Shown piece by piece: positions 19,291 through 28,191 of a stretch of DNA of 55,110 bases. This DNA comes from Bacteroidales bacterium (GTDB taxonomy: Bacteria; Bacteroidota; Bacteroidia; Bacteroidales; UBA4181): assembly GCA_031265445.1 (NCBI GenBank), contig JAISCQ010000254.1:1-55110 (forward strand), given 5' to 3'. The position numbers were made by a program, and so were the translations under genes. Under the pieces are notes generated by a model. The model worked only from the letters and a program-made list of their open reading frames with translations, made no database searches and was not told the DNA's origin. The number at the start of each line of letters is the position of its first letter. Position 1 is the stretch's first letter.

Positions 19291-20145
19291 ATGAATATAT
19301 TGGTAACAGGTTCCAACGGGCAGTTGGGCAATGAATTACGCAAGGTATCCGGAAATTATCCTGCTTTCCGGTTCTTTTTTACGGATGTGGCAGAGCTGGA
19401 TATTACCGGGCCGGGTGCAGTGACTGACTTTTTTGAAGAAAACAGGATTCAGGCCGTCATCAACTGCGCCGCCTACACAGCGGTTGATAAAGCTGAAAGC
19501 GACGAACCCGCGGCTACCCGTATCAATGCGACGGCGGTCGGGCATCTGGCTAAAGCCTGCGATCAGGCAGGAGCCACCCTCATCCATGTGTCCACAGATT
19601 ACGTATACGACGGCTGTTCCTGTAAACCCTACGGCGAGGAGCATTACGCTGCGCCCGCATCAGCGTACGGACGCAGCAAGCTTGCCGGTGAAGAAGCAGC
19701 CTTAAGCACGCCCAAATCGGTAGTGATCCGCACTTCATGGCTTTATTCGTCATTTGGCAACAATTTTGTAAAAACAATGATTCGCCTCGGGAAGGAACGC
19801 GAAACGCTGAACGTAGTCTTCGACCAGATAGGAACACCGACTTATGCCGCCGACCTTGCACAGGCCATTATGGTCATTGCCGGACGGGCGGAACAAAATA
19901 CCCTGAAGCGGGGAATCTTCCACTATTCGAATGAAGGCGTGTGCAGCTGGTATGACTTTGCTCACGAGATCATGCAACAGGCCGGCTTAAAATGCGCAGT
20001 TAAACCCATCGAAACAAAAGATTACCCGGCGCCGGCGCCCCGTCCTCACTACAGCGTGCTGAACAAAGCCCGTATCAGGGAGACCTACGGCATCGAAATA
20101 CCACACTGGAAAGACAGCCTGATGAAATGTCTTGCCGAGCTGTGA
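19291..20145 (+). CDS. rfbD: dTDP-4-dehydrorhamnose reductase
   Basis: A 284-residue NAD(P)H-dependent reductase, the last step to dTDP-L-rhamnose. It has the Rossmann motif GSNGQLGNELRKV, NCAAYTAVDKAESDEPAA, HVSTDYVYDG and the catalytic YGRSKLAGEEA. The dehydratase rfbB, which acts between rfbA and rfbC, is absent from this window. The gene ends 10 bp from the convergent batE. Confidence 0.95.
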   Translation: MNILVTGSNGQLGNELRKVSGNYPAFRFFFTDVAELDITGPGAVTDFFEENRIQAVINCAAYTAVDKAESDEPAATRINATAVGHLAKACDQAGATLIHVSTDYVYDGCSCKPYGEEHYAAPASAYGRSKLAGEEAALSTPKSVVIRTSWLYSSFGNNFVKTMIRLGKERETLNVVFDQIGTPTYAADLAQAIMVIAGRAEQNTLKRGIFHYSNEGVCSWYDFAHEIMQQAGLKCAVKPIETKDYPAPAPRPHYSVLNKARIRETYGIEIPHWKDSLMKCLAEL

Positions 20146-20155
20146 AAAAACCCGG

Positions 20156-20923
20156 CTATATGATTTCCAGTTCGCTGATCCGCATCCAGCCCTTATTACC
20201 GTCGGCGATGCGAACTTCGCACCATTCGCCGATCCGGTCTTCGATCCGTACCTTGATGCCTTCGTGCAGGATGAACAGGTTGTTGCCGCTGTCGTCGGGC
20301 GAACTTTTGAGGGTGACGGACGGAGCAAATACGATGGCCTCGTCGGTACGCAGGACATTGGCTTTTTGCAAATAGCCGAAGGTAAATGACACGAGGCTCA
20401 GCAGGAAGCAAAATACGGCAAGCCCGAATGAAATCCGCCGCACGCGCATGCGATGTACAAAAAGAAACAGCAAACCCAGCGCCAGCATGGCGATAAAACT
20501 GCCGATGCTCCACCACGACCAGCCGCGAACAGTCATCCGGTCGCGTATGGCTTTACCCCAGGTGATCAAAAATAACTCGGGTACCGCTTCTACCTTGTCG
20601 AAAGTGAGGCTGCGCGAGAGGTTCAGGTTGAAATCAATGGCTTCGTCATTCGGTGCAAGGCGTTTGGCGCGTTCGTAATACAGGATCGCCGACTTGATGT
20701 CGTGGTTCTTGAAGCAGGCATTACCCAGGTTGTAGAACAGGACGGGCGAGGTCCATCCCGAGTCGGCCAGCGACTGATACGCGGCAATGGCTTTGGAAAA
20801 TTCGTTCTGCCGATAGAAACGTTCGGCGCGCAGCATGGCGCTGTCCTGATCCCGGGCAGGAAGCGCCACGGATATATGGATGGATAAGATGATTAAAAAG
20901 ATCTTTTTCATTTGCTTACACAT
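20156..20923 (-). CDS. batE: BatE, TPR and SH3-like domain protein
   Basis: About 255 residues. A signal sequence KKIFLIILSIHISVALPA is followed by tetratricopeptide repeats (residues 25-100: AERFYRQNEFSKAIAAYQSL, YNLGNACFKNHDIKSAILYY). Two membrane helices lie near 140-195, and a C-terminal SH3-like domain ends in GNKGWMRISELEII. It is the last gene of the Bat operon. The start may be 20923 (MCKQMKK) or 20911 (MKKIF); 20923 is 6 nt past the batD stop. Confidence 0.85.
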   Translation of the reverse strand: MCKQMKKIFLIILSIHISVALPARDQDSAMLRAERFYRQNEFSKAIAAYQSLADSGWTSPVLFYNLGNACFKNHDIKSAILYYERAKRLAPNDEAIDFNLNLSRSLTFDKVEAVPELFLITWGKAIRDRMTVRGWSWWSIGSFIAMLALGLLFLFVHRMRVRRISFGLAVFCFLLSLVSFTFGYLQKANVLRTDEAIVFAPSVTLKSSPDDSGNNLFILHEGIKVRIEDRIGEWCEVRIADGNKGWMRISELEII

Positions 20924-20928
20924 GATCG

Positions 20929-22773
20929 CTATTGTATCGCCTTTTGCATTTTGTTGATTACTTCCACGGTTCGGATGTAGAGTGCGTTCATGTCCGAACC
21001 TGCTGCAGAGGGAGCGTAGCGGGCAAATTCGCAATCGTCGATCACGCCGGTAAACTCGTCGGCCAGCGCGGTATCTACCTGATGCTGTTCCATGACTGCT
21101 CTGGCATTATCCTTGGAAAGCCCGGCCACAGGAATATTCAGCCTGTCGCTGAGGTATCCCCACAACGCCCTTGATAATTCTTCGTAAAACAGCTCCTTCT
21201 GATTCCTGTCCATGAATCCGCGGGCCTGTTTGAGACGTTTGGCTGCGTAGCGGCTGGCTTTCCTGTTTTTTACCCGTGCAGCGCCGGCATATTTACGGAT
21301 GTAGTTGCGGCGCAGGTATACGGTGAGGGAAAAAGCCGCCAGCGGAATCAGGTACCACAGCCTGAATTTCCATGTTCCGAAGAAGTTTTCGCCCGCCTGA
21401 CGCAGTTTCGCCCTGTCTGTCTTGAGATAGCGGATGTCTTTGCCGAGATATTTCACGTCTTCGCGCGTCACTCCGCTTACTACGGTTTGTCCGGACTGTT
21501 CTTCGCCGCGTTCCACGGCGAGCGTGTATTCGTCCGAGCGCAGCGTCCTGTATTGCCTGGCCTGCGGGTCGAAATAGCTGAACTCTATGGCCGGGATCTT
21601 ATAGGCGCCGCCGTGCCGCGGGATGATCAGGTATTCGAATGTCTTGCTGCCTGCGGTAGTCGTGGCGTTCAGGCTGGTATTGATTTTCGGGTCATATACC
21701 TCGAAATCGGGCGGAAAGTTGATCCGCGGCGCGTCCACAAATTTCATATTGCCATTTCCGGACACGGTAATTTTCATCGTGACAGGGTCGTTTGCCTTCA
21801 CTTCGGTTTTGTCGATGACCGCGTCGAATTTCATTTGGCCTACGCCGCCGCTGAATGATGCCGGCTTGCCGTCGGGCAGAGGCAATACGGTAATGGTTAC
21901 CGGACGGCTGGTTGCCTCGCGCGGGACGGTCTGTACGCCGCCGCCGAAAAAGTCGTCGAAGATGCTCCGCGACCGGCTTTGTACGCGCTGGTTGATGCCC
22001 GCCTCCACTTTGCACGGATTGATGGTAAGCGTGCCGCTCTTTTGCGGGAACAGTACGTATTTTCGCAGTACGCCGGTCAAATGGGGTACGCCGTTCACCG
22101 TTTCCTGGTCTAACGAGCGTAAAGGTGGAGTTTCGATTTCCTGTTTGAAAAAGCCGTCGAAGGTCGGGAAAGATTCCTTGTTGATGGAGGCCACGTTGAT
22201 CCTTGAGAAAAACTTGACGGAGGCGTTGAGGTATTCGCCCTGATAGACCTGTTTGCGATCCGTGAGCACTTCCAGAAATACTTCGCGATTGTCGGCCTGC
22301 ACCTGCGACTGGTCGGGCCGGGCATCTGTTTCGTCGGCGCCGCCGCTCTGCTGCGGCTGCGCGGATGCATTGCCGGCTACTACCTGCACGGTTACCGGCG
22401 CCGACCGGTATGTTTTCCTGTCGACTGTAACTTCTATCGGCCCGATTTCCTGGGTTCCTTCCCGGTCAGGCTGTACCGCATACGAAAACGTCGTGCTGAC
22501 GGAGGCGACCATCTTGCCGCCGGACATGTAAAATTGAGATCCCTGCTGTGTGCCCATGCTCCGAACAACTTTGAACGCATCCATTTCCGGAAATTCAGGC
22601 TGCGAACTGCGGGCGTTAACCTCTACATCCAGCTGAAAGGGTTCGCCAACCCTCACCACGCGCGGGCAGTTAACGGTAACGCTTACATCCTGCGCCTGCA
22701 GGAGCGCTGTCGATATGATCAAGAATATGAATAAAAAATGCTTTATGGTGATTCTGTTCAATAAATGATCCAT
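20929..22773 (-). CDS. batD: BatD, oxygen-tolerance membrane protein
   Basis: A 614-residue exported protein with a signal peptide ending at TALLQAQ. It has repeated immunoglobulin-like beta domains (VSVTVNCPRVVRVGEPFQLD, GEYLNASVKFFSRI, KTEVKANDPVTMKITVSGNG). One membrane helix lies near residue 465 (FRLWYLIPLAAFSLTVYL), followed by a cytoplasmic helical tail. It matches the BatD family of the Bat aerotolerance operon. The family is known to affect oxygen tolerance and stress resistance in Bacteroides fragilis; the mechanism is not established. Confidence 0.9.
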   Translation of the reverse strand: MDHLLNRITIKHFLFIFLIISTALLQAQDVSVTVNCPRVVRVGEPFQLDVEVNARSSQPEFPEMDAFKVVRSMGTQQGSQFYMSGGKMVASVSTTFSYAVQPDREGTQEIGPIEVTVDRKTYRSAPVTVQVVAGNASAQPQQSGGADETDARPDQSQVQADNREVFLEVLTDRKQVYQGEYLNASVKFFSRINVASINKESFPTFDGFFKQEIETPPLRSLDQETVNGVPHLTGVLRKYVLFPQKSGTLTINPCKVEAGINQRVQSRSRSIFDDFFGGGVQTVPREATSRPVTITVLPLPDGKPASFSGGVGQMKFDAVIDKTEVKANDPVTMKITVSGNGNMKFVDAPRINFPPDFEVYDPKINTSLNATTTAGSKTFEYLIIPRHGGAYKIPAIEFSYFDPQARQYRTLRSDEYTLAVERGEEQSGQTVVSGVTREDVKYLGKDIRYLKTDRAKLRQAGENFFGTWKFRLWYLIPLAAFSLTVYLRRNYIRKYAGAARVKNRKASRYAAKRLKQARGFMDRNQKELFYEELSRALWGYLSDRLNIPVAGLSKDNARAVMEQHQVDTALADEFTGVIDDCEFARYAPSAAGSDMNALYIRTVEVINKMQKAIQ

Positions 22774-22802
22774 CCTGTATCTGTTTTATCAATGGCGCAA
22801 AA

Positions 22803-23603
22803 TTACCAATTCTTTTCGATTTTACCGCGATGTCCGGCGCGTTCCTTCTTCTGGAGCTTTTCCTGCAATTCCTTTTCGTCCTGAGCAATGGCATCGAGCA
22901 TGCGCTGGGCGTCTTCCCGGCTGATTTGCTGCTGCTGTTGCTGCTGTTTTTGCTGCATCTCATCCTTTTTCTGATCCTGCTGCTGCTGATCTTGCCGGTC
23001 TTCTTGGTCTTTGTTATCCTTGTTATCCTTATTGTCTTGATTTTGCTGCTGTTGCTGTTGATCCTGCTGATCTTTTTGATCGTTGTTGTCCTTGTTATCT
23101 TTATTGTCTTGATTTTGCTGCTGCTCTTGCTGTTTCAGCAGATTCATGGCATACGACAGGTTATACCTGGTTTCGTCATCTTTGGGATTGTTGCGCAATG
23201 CCTGCCTGTAGGCGTCAATGCTCTCTTGCAACTTCTGCTGTTGCAGGTACGAGTTGCCCAGGTTGTGATAAGCCTGCGCCCTGTCTGTTTTATCGGTCAT
23301 TTCCGAGACGGCTTTCTCAAATTCCCTGCCGGCTTCTTCGTACTTCTTTTGCCGGTACAGCGCGTCGCCCAGGTTAAATGTCGCCCTGTCCGACTTTCCG
23401 TTCACATCCAGCGCACGCCGGTACGACTTTTCGGCATCTTCAGCCTTTTCGGCATGGTATTGCCTGTTGCCTTCACGCATCAGGCTGCGAAAATCCCTTT
23501 GATTGCCTTTTGTATACTCGCTCTTGCCCGTCTTCAATGTATCCTGCCCGTATAAGGAAACGGTTAAAATGCTGACGGCTAACAATAATAATATCTTTTT
23601 CAT
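22803..23603 (-). CDS. batC: BatC, TPR protein with Gln/Asp/Asn/Lys-rich tract
   Basis: A 266-residue protein. Residues 1-19 are a signal peptide (LLLLAVSILTVSLYGQ). Three tetratricopeptide repeats span about 40-155. Residues about 158-225 are a low-complexity segment of Q, D, N and K, including QDNKDNKDN twice and runs of Q. The last 40 residues are helical (REDAQRMLDAIAQDEKELQ). The DNA beneath repeats with a 72-bp (24-codon) period, so length changes stay in frame. The start at 23603 is chosen for the signal peptide; the upstream frame overlaps batB. Confidence 0.88.
   Translation of the reverse strand: MKKILLLLAVSILTVSLYGQDTLKTGKSEYTKGNQRDFRSLMREGNRQYHAEKAEDAEKSYRRALDVNGKSDRATFNLGDALYRQKKYEEAGREFEKAVSEMTDKTDRAQAYHNLGNSYLQQQKLQESIDAYRQALRNNPKDDETRYNLSYAMNLLKQQEQQQNQDNKDNKDNNDQKDQQDQQQQQQNQDNKDNKDNKDQEDRQDQQQQDQKKDEMQQKQQQQQQQISREDAQRMLDAIAQDEKELQEKLQKKERAGHRGKIEKNW
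22940..23130 (-). repeat. in-frame 72-bp tandem repeat inside batC
   Basis: ATTGTCTTGATTTTGCTGCTG-type sequence recurs at 23031 and 23103, and CTTGTTATC recurs nearby. The spacing of 72 bp keeps the reading frame, so gain or loss of a copy would change the linker length of BatC by 24 residues. Confidence 0.6.
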
Positions 23604-23694
23604 GACATGATGACTGATGATTTTTTTACAAATAAGAATGCGGATCGCGAATTTTAAAGACCGGCGGAAATACGCAGAATGATCTCCGGCGGAA

Positions 23695-24744
23695 TCACTC
23701 CACCGGATGCGCATCGCCTGCGCTCCACGATCCGAATATCCTGAAACGGTTTTTACGGTTTGATATCAATAGCTCGATCAGTAAAAACGCCCATGCTGCG
23801 CCAAACGGCCACTGGAACATCTCGGAAAAATCGGTGTATACCTTTGCGTCGTATTCGGCCCTGTCAAGTTTACCGATTTCGTCGTACACACTGTTCAGCC
23901 CCATATTGGCCGTGGTTGCCCGCACGTAAACGCCTTTACCGGCCATCGCCACTTCCCGGAGCGTTTTCTCGTCCAGCCTGGTCATCACGGTGTTGCCGCT
24001 CCGATCCCTGATGAAATCACGCTGTCCCGAATTTGTTTTTACCGGGATGGGCGTTCCCTGCGTGGAGCCAACCCCGATGGCGTACACGTTGATACCGTGG
24101 CTGAGGGCCTCTTCGGCAGCCTGTACGGGATTGTCCTCATGGTTCTCGCCGTCGGTGATCACGATGATGGCTTTACCGGCTTCGCTCGCGGGCGAAAACG
24201 AACTTGCGGCCAGGCTGATGGCTGTACCGATGGCCGTCCCCTGTATGGGAACGATGTCGGGCGAAATGGTGGAAAGGAACATCTTGGCCGATACATAATC
24301 GGTGGTGATCGGGAGCTGCGTGTAAGCCTCTCCTGCAAATACAATCAGCCCGATCTTGTTCTCGCCCAGGCGGTCGATGAGTTTCGACACGGCCTGCTTG
24401 GCGCGTTCGAGGCGGTTGGGCTGTATGTCCTCGGCCATCATGCTGTTCGATACGTCCAGGGCGATGATGATTTCGGAGCCGGTACGCTTGGTTTCCTGCA
24501 GCTTGGTTCCGAATTTCGGCCCGGCCACGCCCAGCACGACAAATATGCAGGCAATCATCAGCAGGACGAACTTCAGCAAGGGTTTCCGCCTGGAAGCGTC
24601 GGGCATCAGACGGCTCACCAGTTCTGTGTCGCCAAAACGCTGCAGGCGCTTCTTCCGCGCAAGCGACGCCCCTGCGAAAAATACCGCGAACAGCGGTATC
24701 AGCGCCAAAGCGTATAGATATTCAATATGCGAAAACTGAAACAT
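23695..24744 (-). CDS. batB: BatB, von Willebrand factor A domain protein
   Basis: A 349-residue membrane-anchored protein. N-terminal helices at about 8-30 and 58-76 are followed by a VWA domain from about 88 to 290. The metal-dependent adhesion site is ALDVSNSMMAEDIQPNRLER (DxSxS), with QGTAIGTAI and VIITDGENHED. A C-terminal helix (FGAAWAFLLIELLI) completes the usual layout. Bat VWA proteins are thought to form a membrane complex with the MoxR ATPase. The end of the frame overlaps the upstream open frame of batC but not its chosen start. Confidence 0.92.
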   Translation of the reverse strand: MFQFSHIEYLYALALIPLFAVFFAGASLARKKRLQRFGDTELVSRLMPDASRRKPLLKFVLLMIACIFVVLGVAGPKFGTKLQETKRTGSEIIIALDVSNSMMAEDIQPNRLERAKQAVSKLIDRLGENKIGLIVFAGEAYTQLPITTDYVSAKMFLSTISPDIVPIQGTAIGTAISLAASSFSPASEAGKAIIVITDGENHEDNPVQAAEEALSHGINVYAIGVGSTQGTPIPVKTNSGQRDFIRDRSGNTVMTRLDEKTLREVAMAGKGVYVRATTANMGLNSVYDEIGKLDRAEYDAKVYTDFSEMFQWPFGAAWAFLLIELLISNRKNRFRIFGSWSAGDAHPVE

Positions 24745-25013
24745 TTTTGTTCATGCGAATCAAGGGGTGAATACAACTGTCGAAAAAATACAAAGGTATG
24801 AAAGGTTCACAATTTCAAATGATCCTGCCTCCATAAATTTTATATGAAATTCCTGCTCGCCGCTTCCATCACCGCTGTCAGGGTCAAAGACTGCCGACAG
24901 GGTGTTCCGCGCGCTACGCAAATCGGGGTATATTCCGAAGGTCTCGGGGTGCACCGCATGAGTCTCGGGGTACACCCCGCAAGTCCGGGTATCTTTGTAC
25001 AGCATGGTTTTAC
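24745..25013. repeat. batA-batB spacer with 21-bp repeats
   Basis: A 269-bp gap within an otherwise tight operon. Near 24920-24990 about three and a half imperfect 21-bp units occur, each with TCGGGGTRYAYYCCG (TCTCGGGGTACACCCCGCAAG is one). Near 24875-24903 lies CTGTCAGGGTCAAAGA, a member of the repeat family also found near 35.4, 37.5 and 54.6 kb. A plus-strand TATCTTTG is present at 24990. The open frames over it are only repeat translations. Confidence 0.6.
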
Positions 25014-26000
25014 CTATGGCAAGTGACGCAATACGGTGTACCTCAATAAAATTTCCAGCAACAGCAGCAATGCCGCGGCAACAGCGAATTTCAGGTACTC
25101 TTCGGATTTTTTGTGATGCTCCTGAACGCTGATTTTCGACTTTTCCAGCCGGTCGATTTCTTCGTACACCTTTTTGAGATGATCGTTGTCGGTTGCCCGG
25201 AAATAAAGGCCGTCGGTCATTTGGGCAATATTTTTGAGCAAATCCTCGTCGATCTGCGTTTCCATGTCCTGATAGCGGACGCCGAGCGGGGTCTGTAGCG
25301 GATAGGGCGCCGTTCCGCGCGAACCCACGCCAATGGTATACACGCGGATACCGAATGTTTTGGCGATTTCGGCGGCGGTCATCGGGTCTATGGAGCCACG
25401 GTTGTTCACGCCGTCAGTGAGCAGGATAATCACCTTGCTGACGGCGTCGCTGTCCCTGATACGGTTTACGGCATTGGCCAGCCCAAGCCCGATAGCCGTT
25501 CCATCTTCGATCATCCCGCTGTGCACGCCGCTGAACAGGTTGATAAGCGCCGTGTGATCGGTCGTCAGCGGACACTGCGTAAAACTTTCGCCGCTGAAAA
25601 TCACCAGCCCGATGCGGTCGTTGGGACGCCCGGAGATGAACTGTACGGCAACCTTTTTGGCTGCTTCGAGGCGATCGGGCTTGAAGTCCTGCGCCAGCAT
25701 GGTACCCGAAATATCCAGCGTCATGACGATATCGATGCCTTCGGTGGTGACGCTTTCCCACTGGTTGCTCGACTGCGGCCGCGCCAGCACCGCGATGATC
25801 AGCGCAAAAGCGATCATCCGCAACACAAACAGTCCGTGCCGCAATACAGGGCGCGCCGTCAGGACGCCTTTCAGCCCTTCGACGGAAGTTACCTGCAGGT
25901 GCGGACTGAGACGGTTCTGCCGCCAGATATACCATCCTGCAGTTGCAGCCCAGACAGCGAACAGCCAGAAAAACTGGGGATTGGCAAAGGTGTAATTCAT
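25014..26000 (-). CDS. batA: BatA, von Willebrand factor A domain protein
   Basis: A 328-residue membrane-anchored VWA protein paralogous to BatB. Two N-terminal helices (FFWLFAVWAATAGWYIW; LRMIAFALIIAVLA) precede the VWA domain at about 85-290, with VMTLDISGTMLAQDFKPDRL as metal site. This is DxSxT rather than the usual DxSxS, and Thr may replace the second Ser. It also has DGTAIGLGLANAVNRI and IILLTDGVNNRG, then a C-terminal helix. The stop is close to the spacer described at 24745; the start is 3 nt after the upstream gene. Confidence 0.92.
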   Translation of the reverse strand: MNYTFANPQFFWLFAVWAATAGWYIWRQNRLSPHLQVTSVEGLKGVLTARPVLRHGLFVLRMIAFALIIAVLARPQSSNQWESVTTEGIDIVMTLDISGTMLAQDFKPDRLEAAKKVAVQFISGRPNDRIGLVIFSGESFTQCPLTTDHTALINLFSGVHSGMIEDGTAIGLGLANAVNRIRDSDAVSKVIILLTDGVNNRGSIDPMTAAEIAKTFGIRVYTIGVGSRGTAPYPLQTPLGVRYQDMETQIDEDLLKNIAQMTDGLYFRATDNDHLKKVYEEIDRLEKSKISVQEHHKKSEEYLKFAVAAALLLLLEILLRYTVLRHLP

Positions 26001-26003
26001 ATA

Positions 26004-27044
26004 TTATTCCTGATTTTTGATTCCGGTTATGATGCCATCCGTCGACGCTTTGACATCAACGGCGGTTTCTTCAGCGTTTTCCCTGTCATCGGCGATTTCA
26101 ACCTTGGTGTTGTTCACAAACAGGTAACTGTCGAGCATCGACGTTTCATTTTCATCGGGAAGCGGCCCGGCTTTGGCGAATTTTACCAGATCGGCCAGCG
26201 AAAAGAGCCTGCGAAGCCTGTCGACCAGGTTGTTGTCCTCAAATCCGGCATTTCGCAATCCATCCAGAATTTCGTCACTGGTCATTTCCATCGCCATCAC
26301 GTCAAACCGTCCCTCGATATAGGTGCGCACCACGTCCGAGAGGCGGGTGTAATAATCTTTCGTGCGATTGTTCTGCCACAGCTTCTCGCCGCGCAGGCGG
26401 TCCAGCTCCCGTAACGCCGTGATATGCGGCGGTTCGGCGGGCCTGGACGCACGGAAAATCGGCTTGTTGTTGCGCCATCGGATCAGGGCGTAGATGCCAA
26501 ACCCGATGAGGGCCGAAGCGAGTAAGAGCAGTCCGAAGCCCAGCAGCCACGGCCAAATATCGGCCCAGCCAACGGGTACCTTATAGACAGGCTTGATGTC
26601 GGCAAAGTTTTGTGTCGTGTCTAACGGCACGGTAAGCACATCCAGGTATATCGGCCGCGTAGCGACGGTATCCGCGTGCCCGTCGATCACAAGCGGGAAC
26701 CGTATCGGCGGCAGCACATGGCGTCCGCTGTCGAAGCTCGTTACCAGGATGTCCTGTTTCAGGCGTATCATGCCGTTTGCCGCCGGAGTAGAATCGACCG
26801 GATAGGTTTCTACGATTTCGATATTGCGGGTCAGCGTATCCGCCCACGCAGGGAACTGCACGCGCACATCCTTTTGCCGCTCCAGTTCGATATGCAGCCT
26901 GATCTGGTCGCCGATCATGATCGCCGCGCTGTCAAACCGTGCACTGAGCCGTACGGACTGAGCCGCGGCGCCTGCAAACGTACTGACGCCGAAAAGTAAT
27001 GCGATGAAATATCTGATCATTGCTGGTTTTTGACTGACATTCAT
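26004..27044 (-). CDS. BatD-like membrane protein of the Bat operon
   Basis: About 346 residues. A signal peptide (MIRYFIALLFGVSTFAGAAAQ) is followed by a beta-rich periplasmic domain (residues 25-160). A membrane helix near 180-205 (WPWLLGFGLLLLASALIGFG) leads to a cytoplasmic helical domain with ALRELDRLRGEKLW, KDYYTRLSDVVRTYIEGRF and EILDGLR. This is the protein normally encoded between DUF58 and batA in Bacteroidota; its exact role is unknown. The start may instead be the ATG at 27020. Confidence 0.8.
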   Translation of the reverse strand: MNVSQKPAMIRYFIALLFGVSTFAGAAAQSVRLSARFDSAAIMIGDQIRLHIELERQKDVRVQFPAWADTLTRNIEIVETYPVDSTPAANGMIRLKQDILVTSFDSGRHVLPPIRFPLVIDGHADTVATRPIYLDVLTVPLDTTQNFADIKPVYKVPVGWADIWPWLLGFGLLLLASALIGFGIYALIRWRNNKPIFRASRPAEPPHITALRELDRLRGEKLWQNNRTKDYYTRLSDVVRTYIEGRFDVMAMEMTSDEILDGLRNAGFEDNNLVDRLRRLFSLADLVKFAKAGPLPDENETSMLDSYLFVNNTKVEIADDRENAEETAVDVKASTDGIITGIKNQE

Positions 27045-27095
27045 TCTTGATTGATTAAGTTGAGCCTGCAAGCCCGGTTCTTCACTCTTCATGGA

Positions 27096-28154
27096 TTACA
27101 TTTTCACCCTGTTCATTCCCAGCGCGGCAATCATCCAGCGCGGCAGGGGCTTGTGCGGATCTCGCTTTTCGAGGTTGAGGTACCATCGCCATTTCTTCGC
27201 CAAAGGTATTTTTTTGGTTTCCACAAACTCGATCAGCGTTCCGTCGGGATCTTCAAGATAACTCCAATGCCCGGCCGCTTCGCCCATCCTGAAGGCATGG
27301 TCGCTCTCAACCGTAAAGGGGAAGCCTGCTGCGGCACATTCCGCTTTCAGGGTCTCCATGCCGTGAATATCAAAACACAGGTGGATAAAACCGATGTCAC
27401 CCCAATAGCGGCCTTCGAAAATCTTACCGGGCGTTTCCGACAGGGCCTGTACCAGCTCTATCCGGCTGCGGCCAAGCAATGCCGCCATACTTCCGCGCCG
27501 TTCTTTCGAATGGGTCAGCAACACGCGGCGAAACTTTCCTTCGCCGCCTTTCAGGGGCGCAAAGTCTGCGAAAACGCCGGTTTCGTCATACACCGCCACG
27601 TCGTAACCCAGCACGTCGCTGTAGAGCTTACGGGACTGCTCCATATCGCTCACCCCAATGATACACCCGCAAACGCCGCCCGTGGCATGGCGCCTGTTCG
27701 GCTTGAACCATTCGTACGACTCAATCACCTGCAACTTATTGCCGTGGAGGTCGTCCATATAAAAAAACTGCTGCCTGTCAGGATTTTGCAGGACGTCGCT
27801 CACGATGCCGCCCTTGCGCTTGATCTCCCTGTACGCTTCATGGATATTTTTCGCCTTGATTTTGGCGGCGTATATACCCAAATCGCCGATGGAGATTTCT
27901 TCTTTCGGGGCTTGCGGCGTCCTGTCTATAAACTGCCATATCTCGCAGCAGCTGCCGCCCTGGAGGTTGGCCGCCAGGATGGCGTGTTTCCGGTGCGGAC
28001 TGCCGCCCATGTACGGCGCCATGTAAGTGGCCGTGTTGCTGTCGTCGAATACTTTGACATCTGCGCCCAGCATCCGCCCGTACCATTGAAACCCTGCCAC
28101 GGCATCGCTTACGCCGACTCCTAATTGCTGTATCCCGTAAATGATTTTTTCCAT
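27096..28154 (-). CDS. two-domain VOC (glyoxalase/dioxygenase fold) protein
   Basis: A 352-residue cytoplasmic protein with two vicinal-oxygen-chelate modules. The first covers about residues 5-145 (GIQQLGVGVSDAVAGFQWYG; YMDDLHGNKLQVIESYEWF). The second covers about 160-310 (GVCGCIIGVSDMEQSRKLYS; GDIGFIHLCFDIHG; YLEDPDGTLIEFVE). His and Glu at the ends of the strands suggest a metal site in at least the second module. Substrate unknown. It sits in the middle of the Bat operon with 51 bp to the next gene, where such a gene is not usual. Confidence 0.85.
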   Translation of the reverse strand: MEKIIYGIQQLGVGVSDAVAGFQWYGRMLGADVKVFDDSNTATYMAPYMGGSPHRKHAILAANLQGGSCCEIWQFIDRTPQAPKEEISIGDLGIYAAKIKAKNIHEAYREIKRKGGIVSDVLQNPDRQQFFYMDDLHGNKLQVIESYEWFKPNRRHATGGVCGCIIGVSDMEQSRKLYSDVLGYDVAVYDETGVFADFAPLKGGEGKFRRVLLTHSKERRGSMAALLGRSRIELVQALSETPGKIFEGRYWGDIGFIHLCFDIHGMETLKAECAAAGFPFTVESDHAFRMGEAAGHWSYLEDPDGTLIEFVETKKIPLAKKWRWYLNLEKRDPHKPLPRWMIAALGMNRVKM

Positions 28155-28191
28155 TTTCCTTTAAATGCTTTTAATTCAAACAATCAGTTCT

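Noticed and set aside
22830-23555. 241-codon plus-strand frame rich in Leu, opposite batC
   Set aside because: It is the antisense of the Gln-rich tract (CAG/CTG runs become Leu codons); batC has signal peptide, repeats and operon context.
24760-25026. Short open frames on both strands in the batA-batB spacer
   Set aside because: They only translate the 21-bp repeat (for example VYPETHAVHPETFGIYPD).
27051-28124. 357-codon plus-strand frame opposite the VOC gene
   Set aside because: The minus-strand frame has two clear VOC modules; this one has no motif and is a GC-skew shadow.
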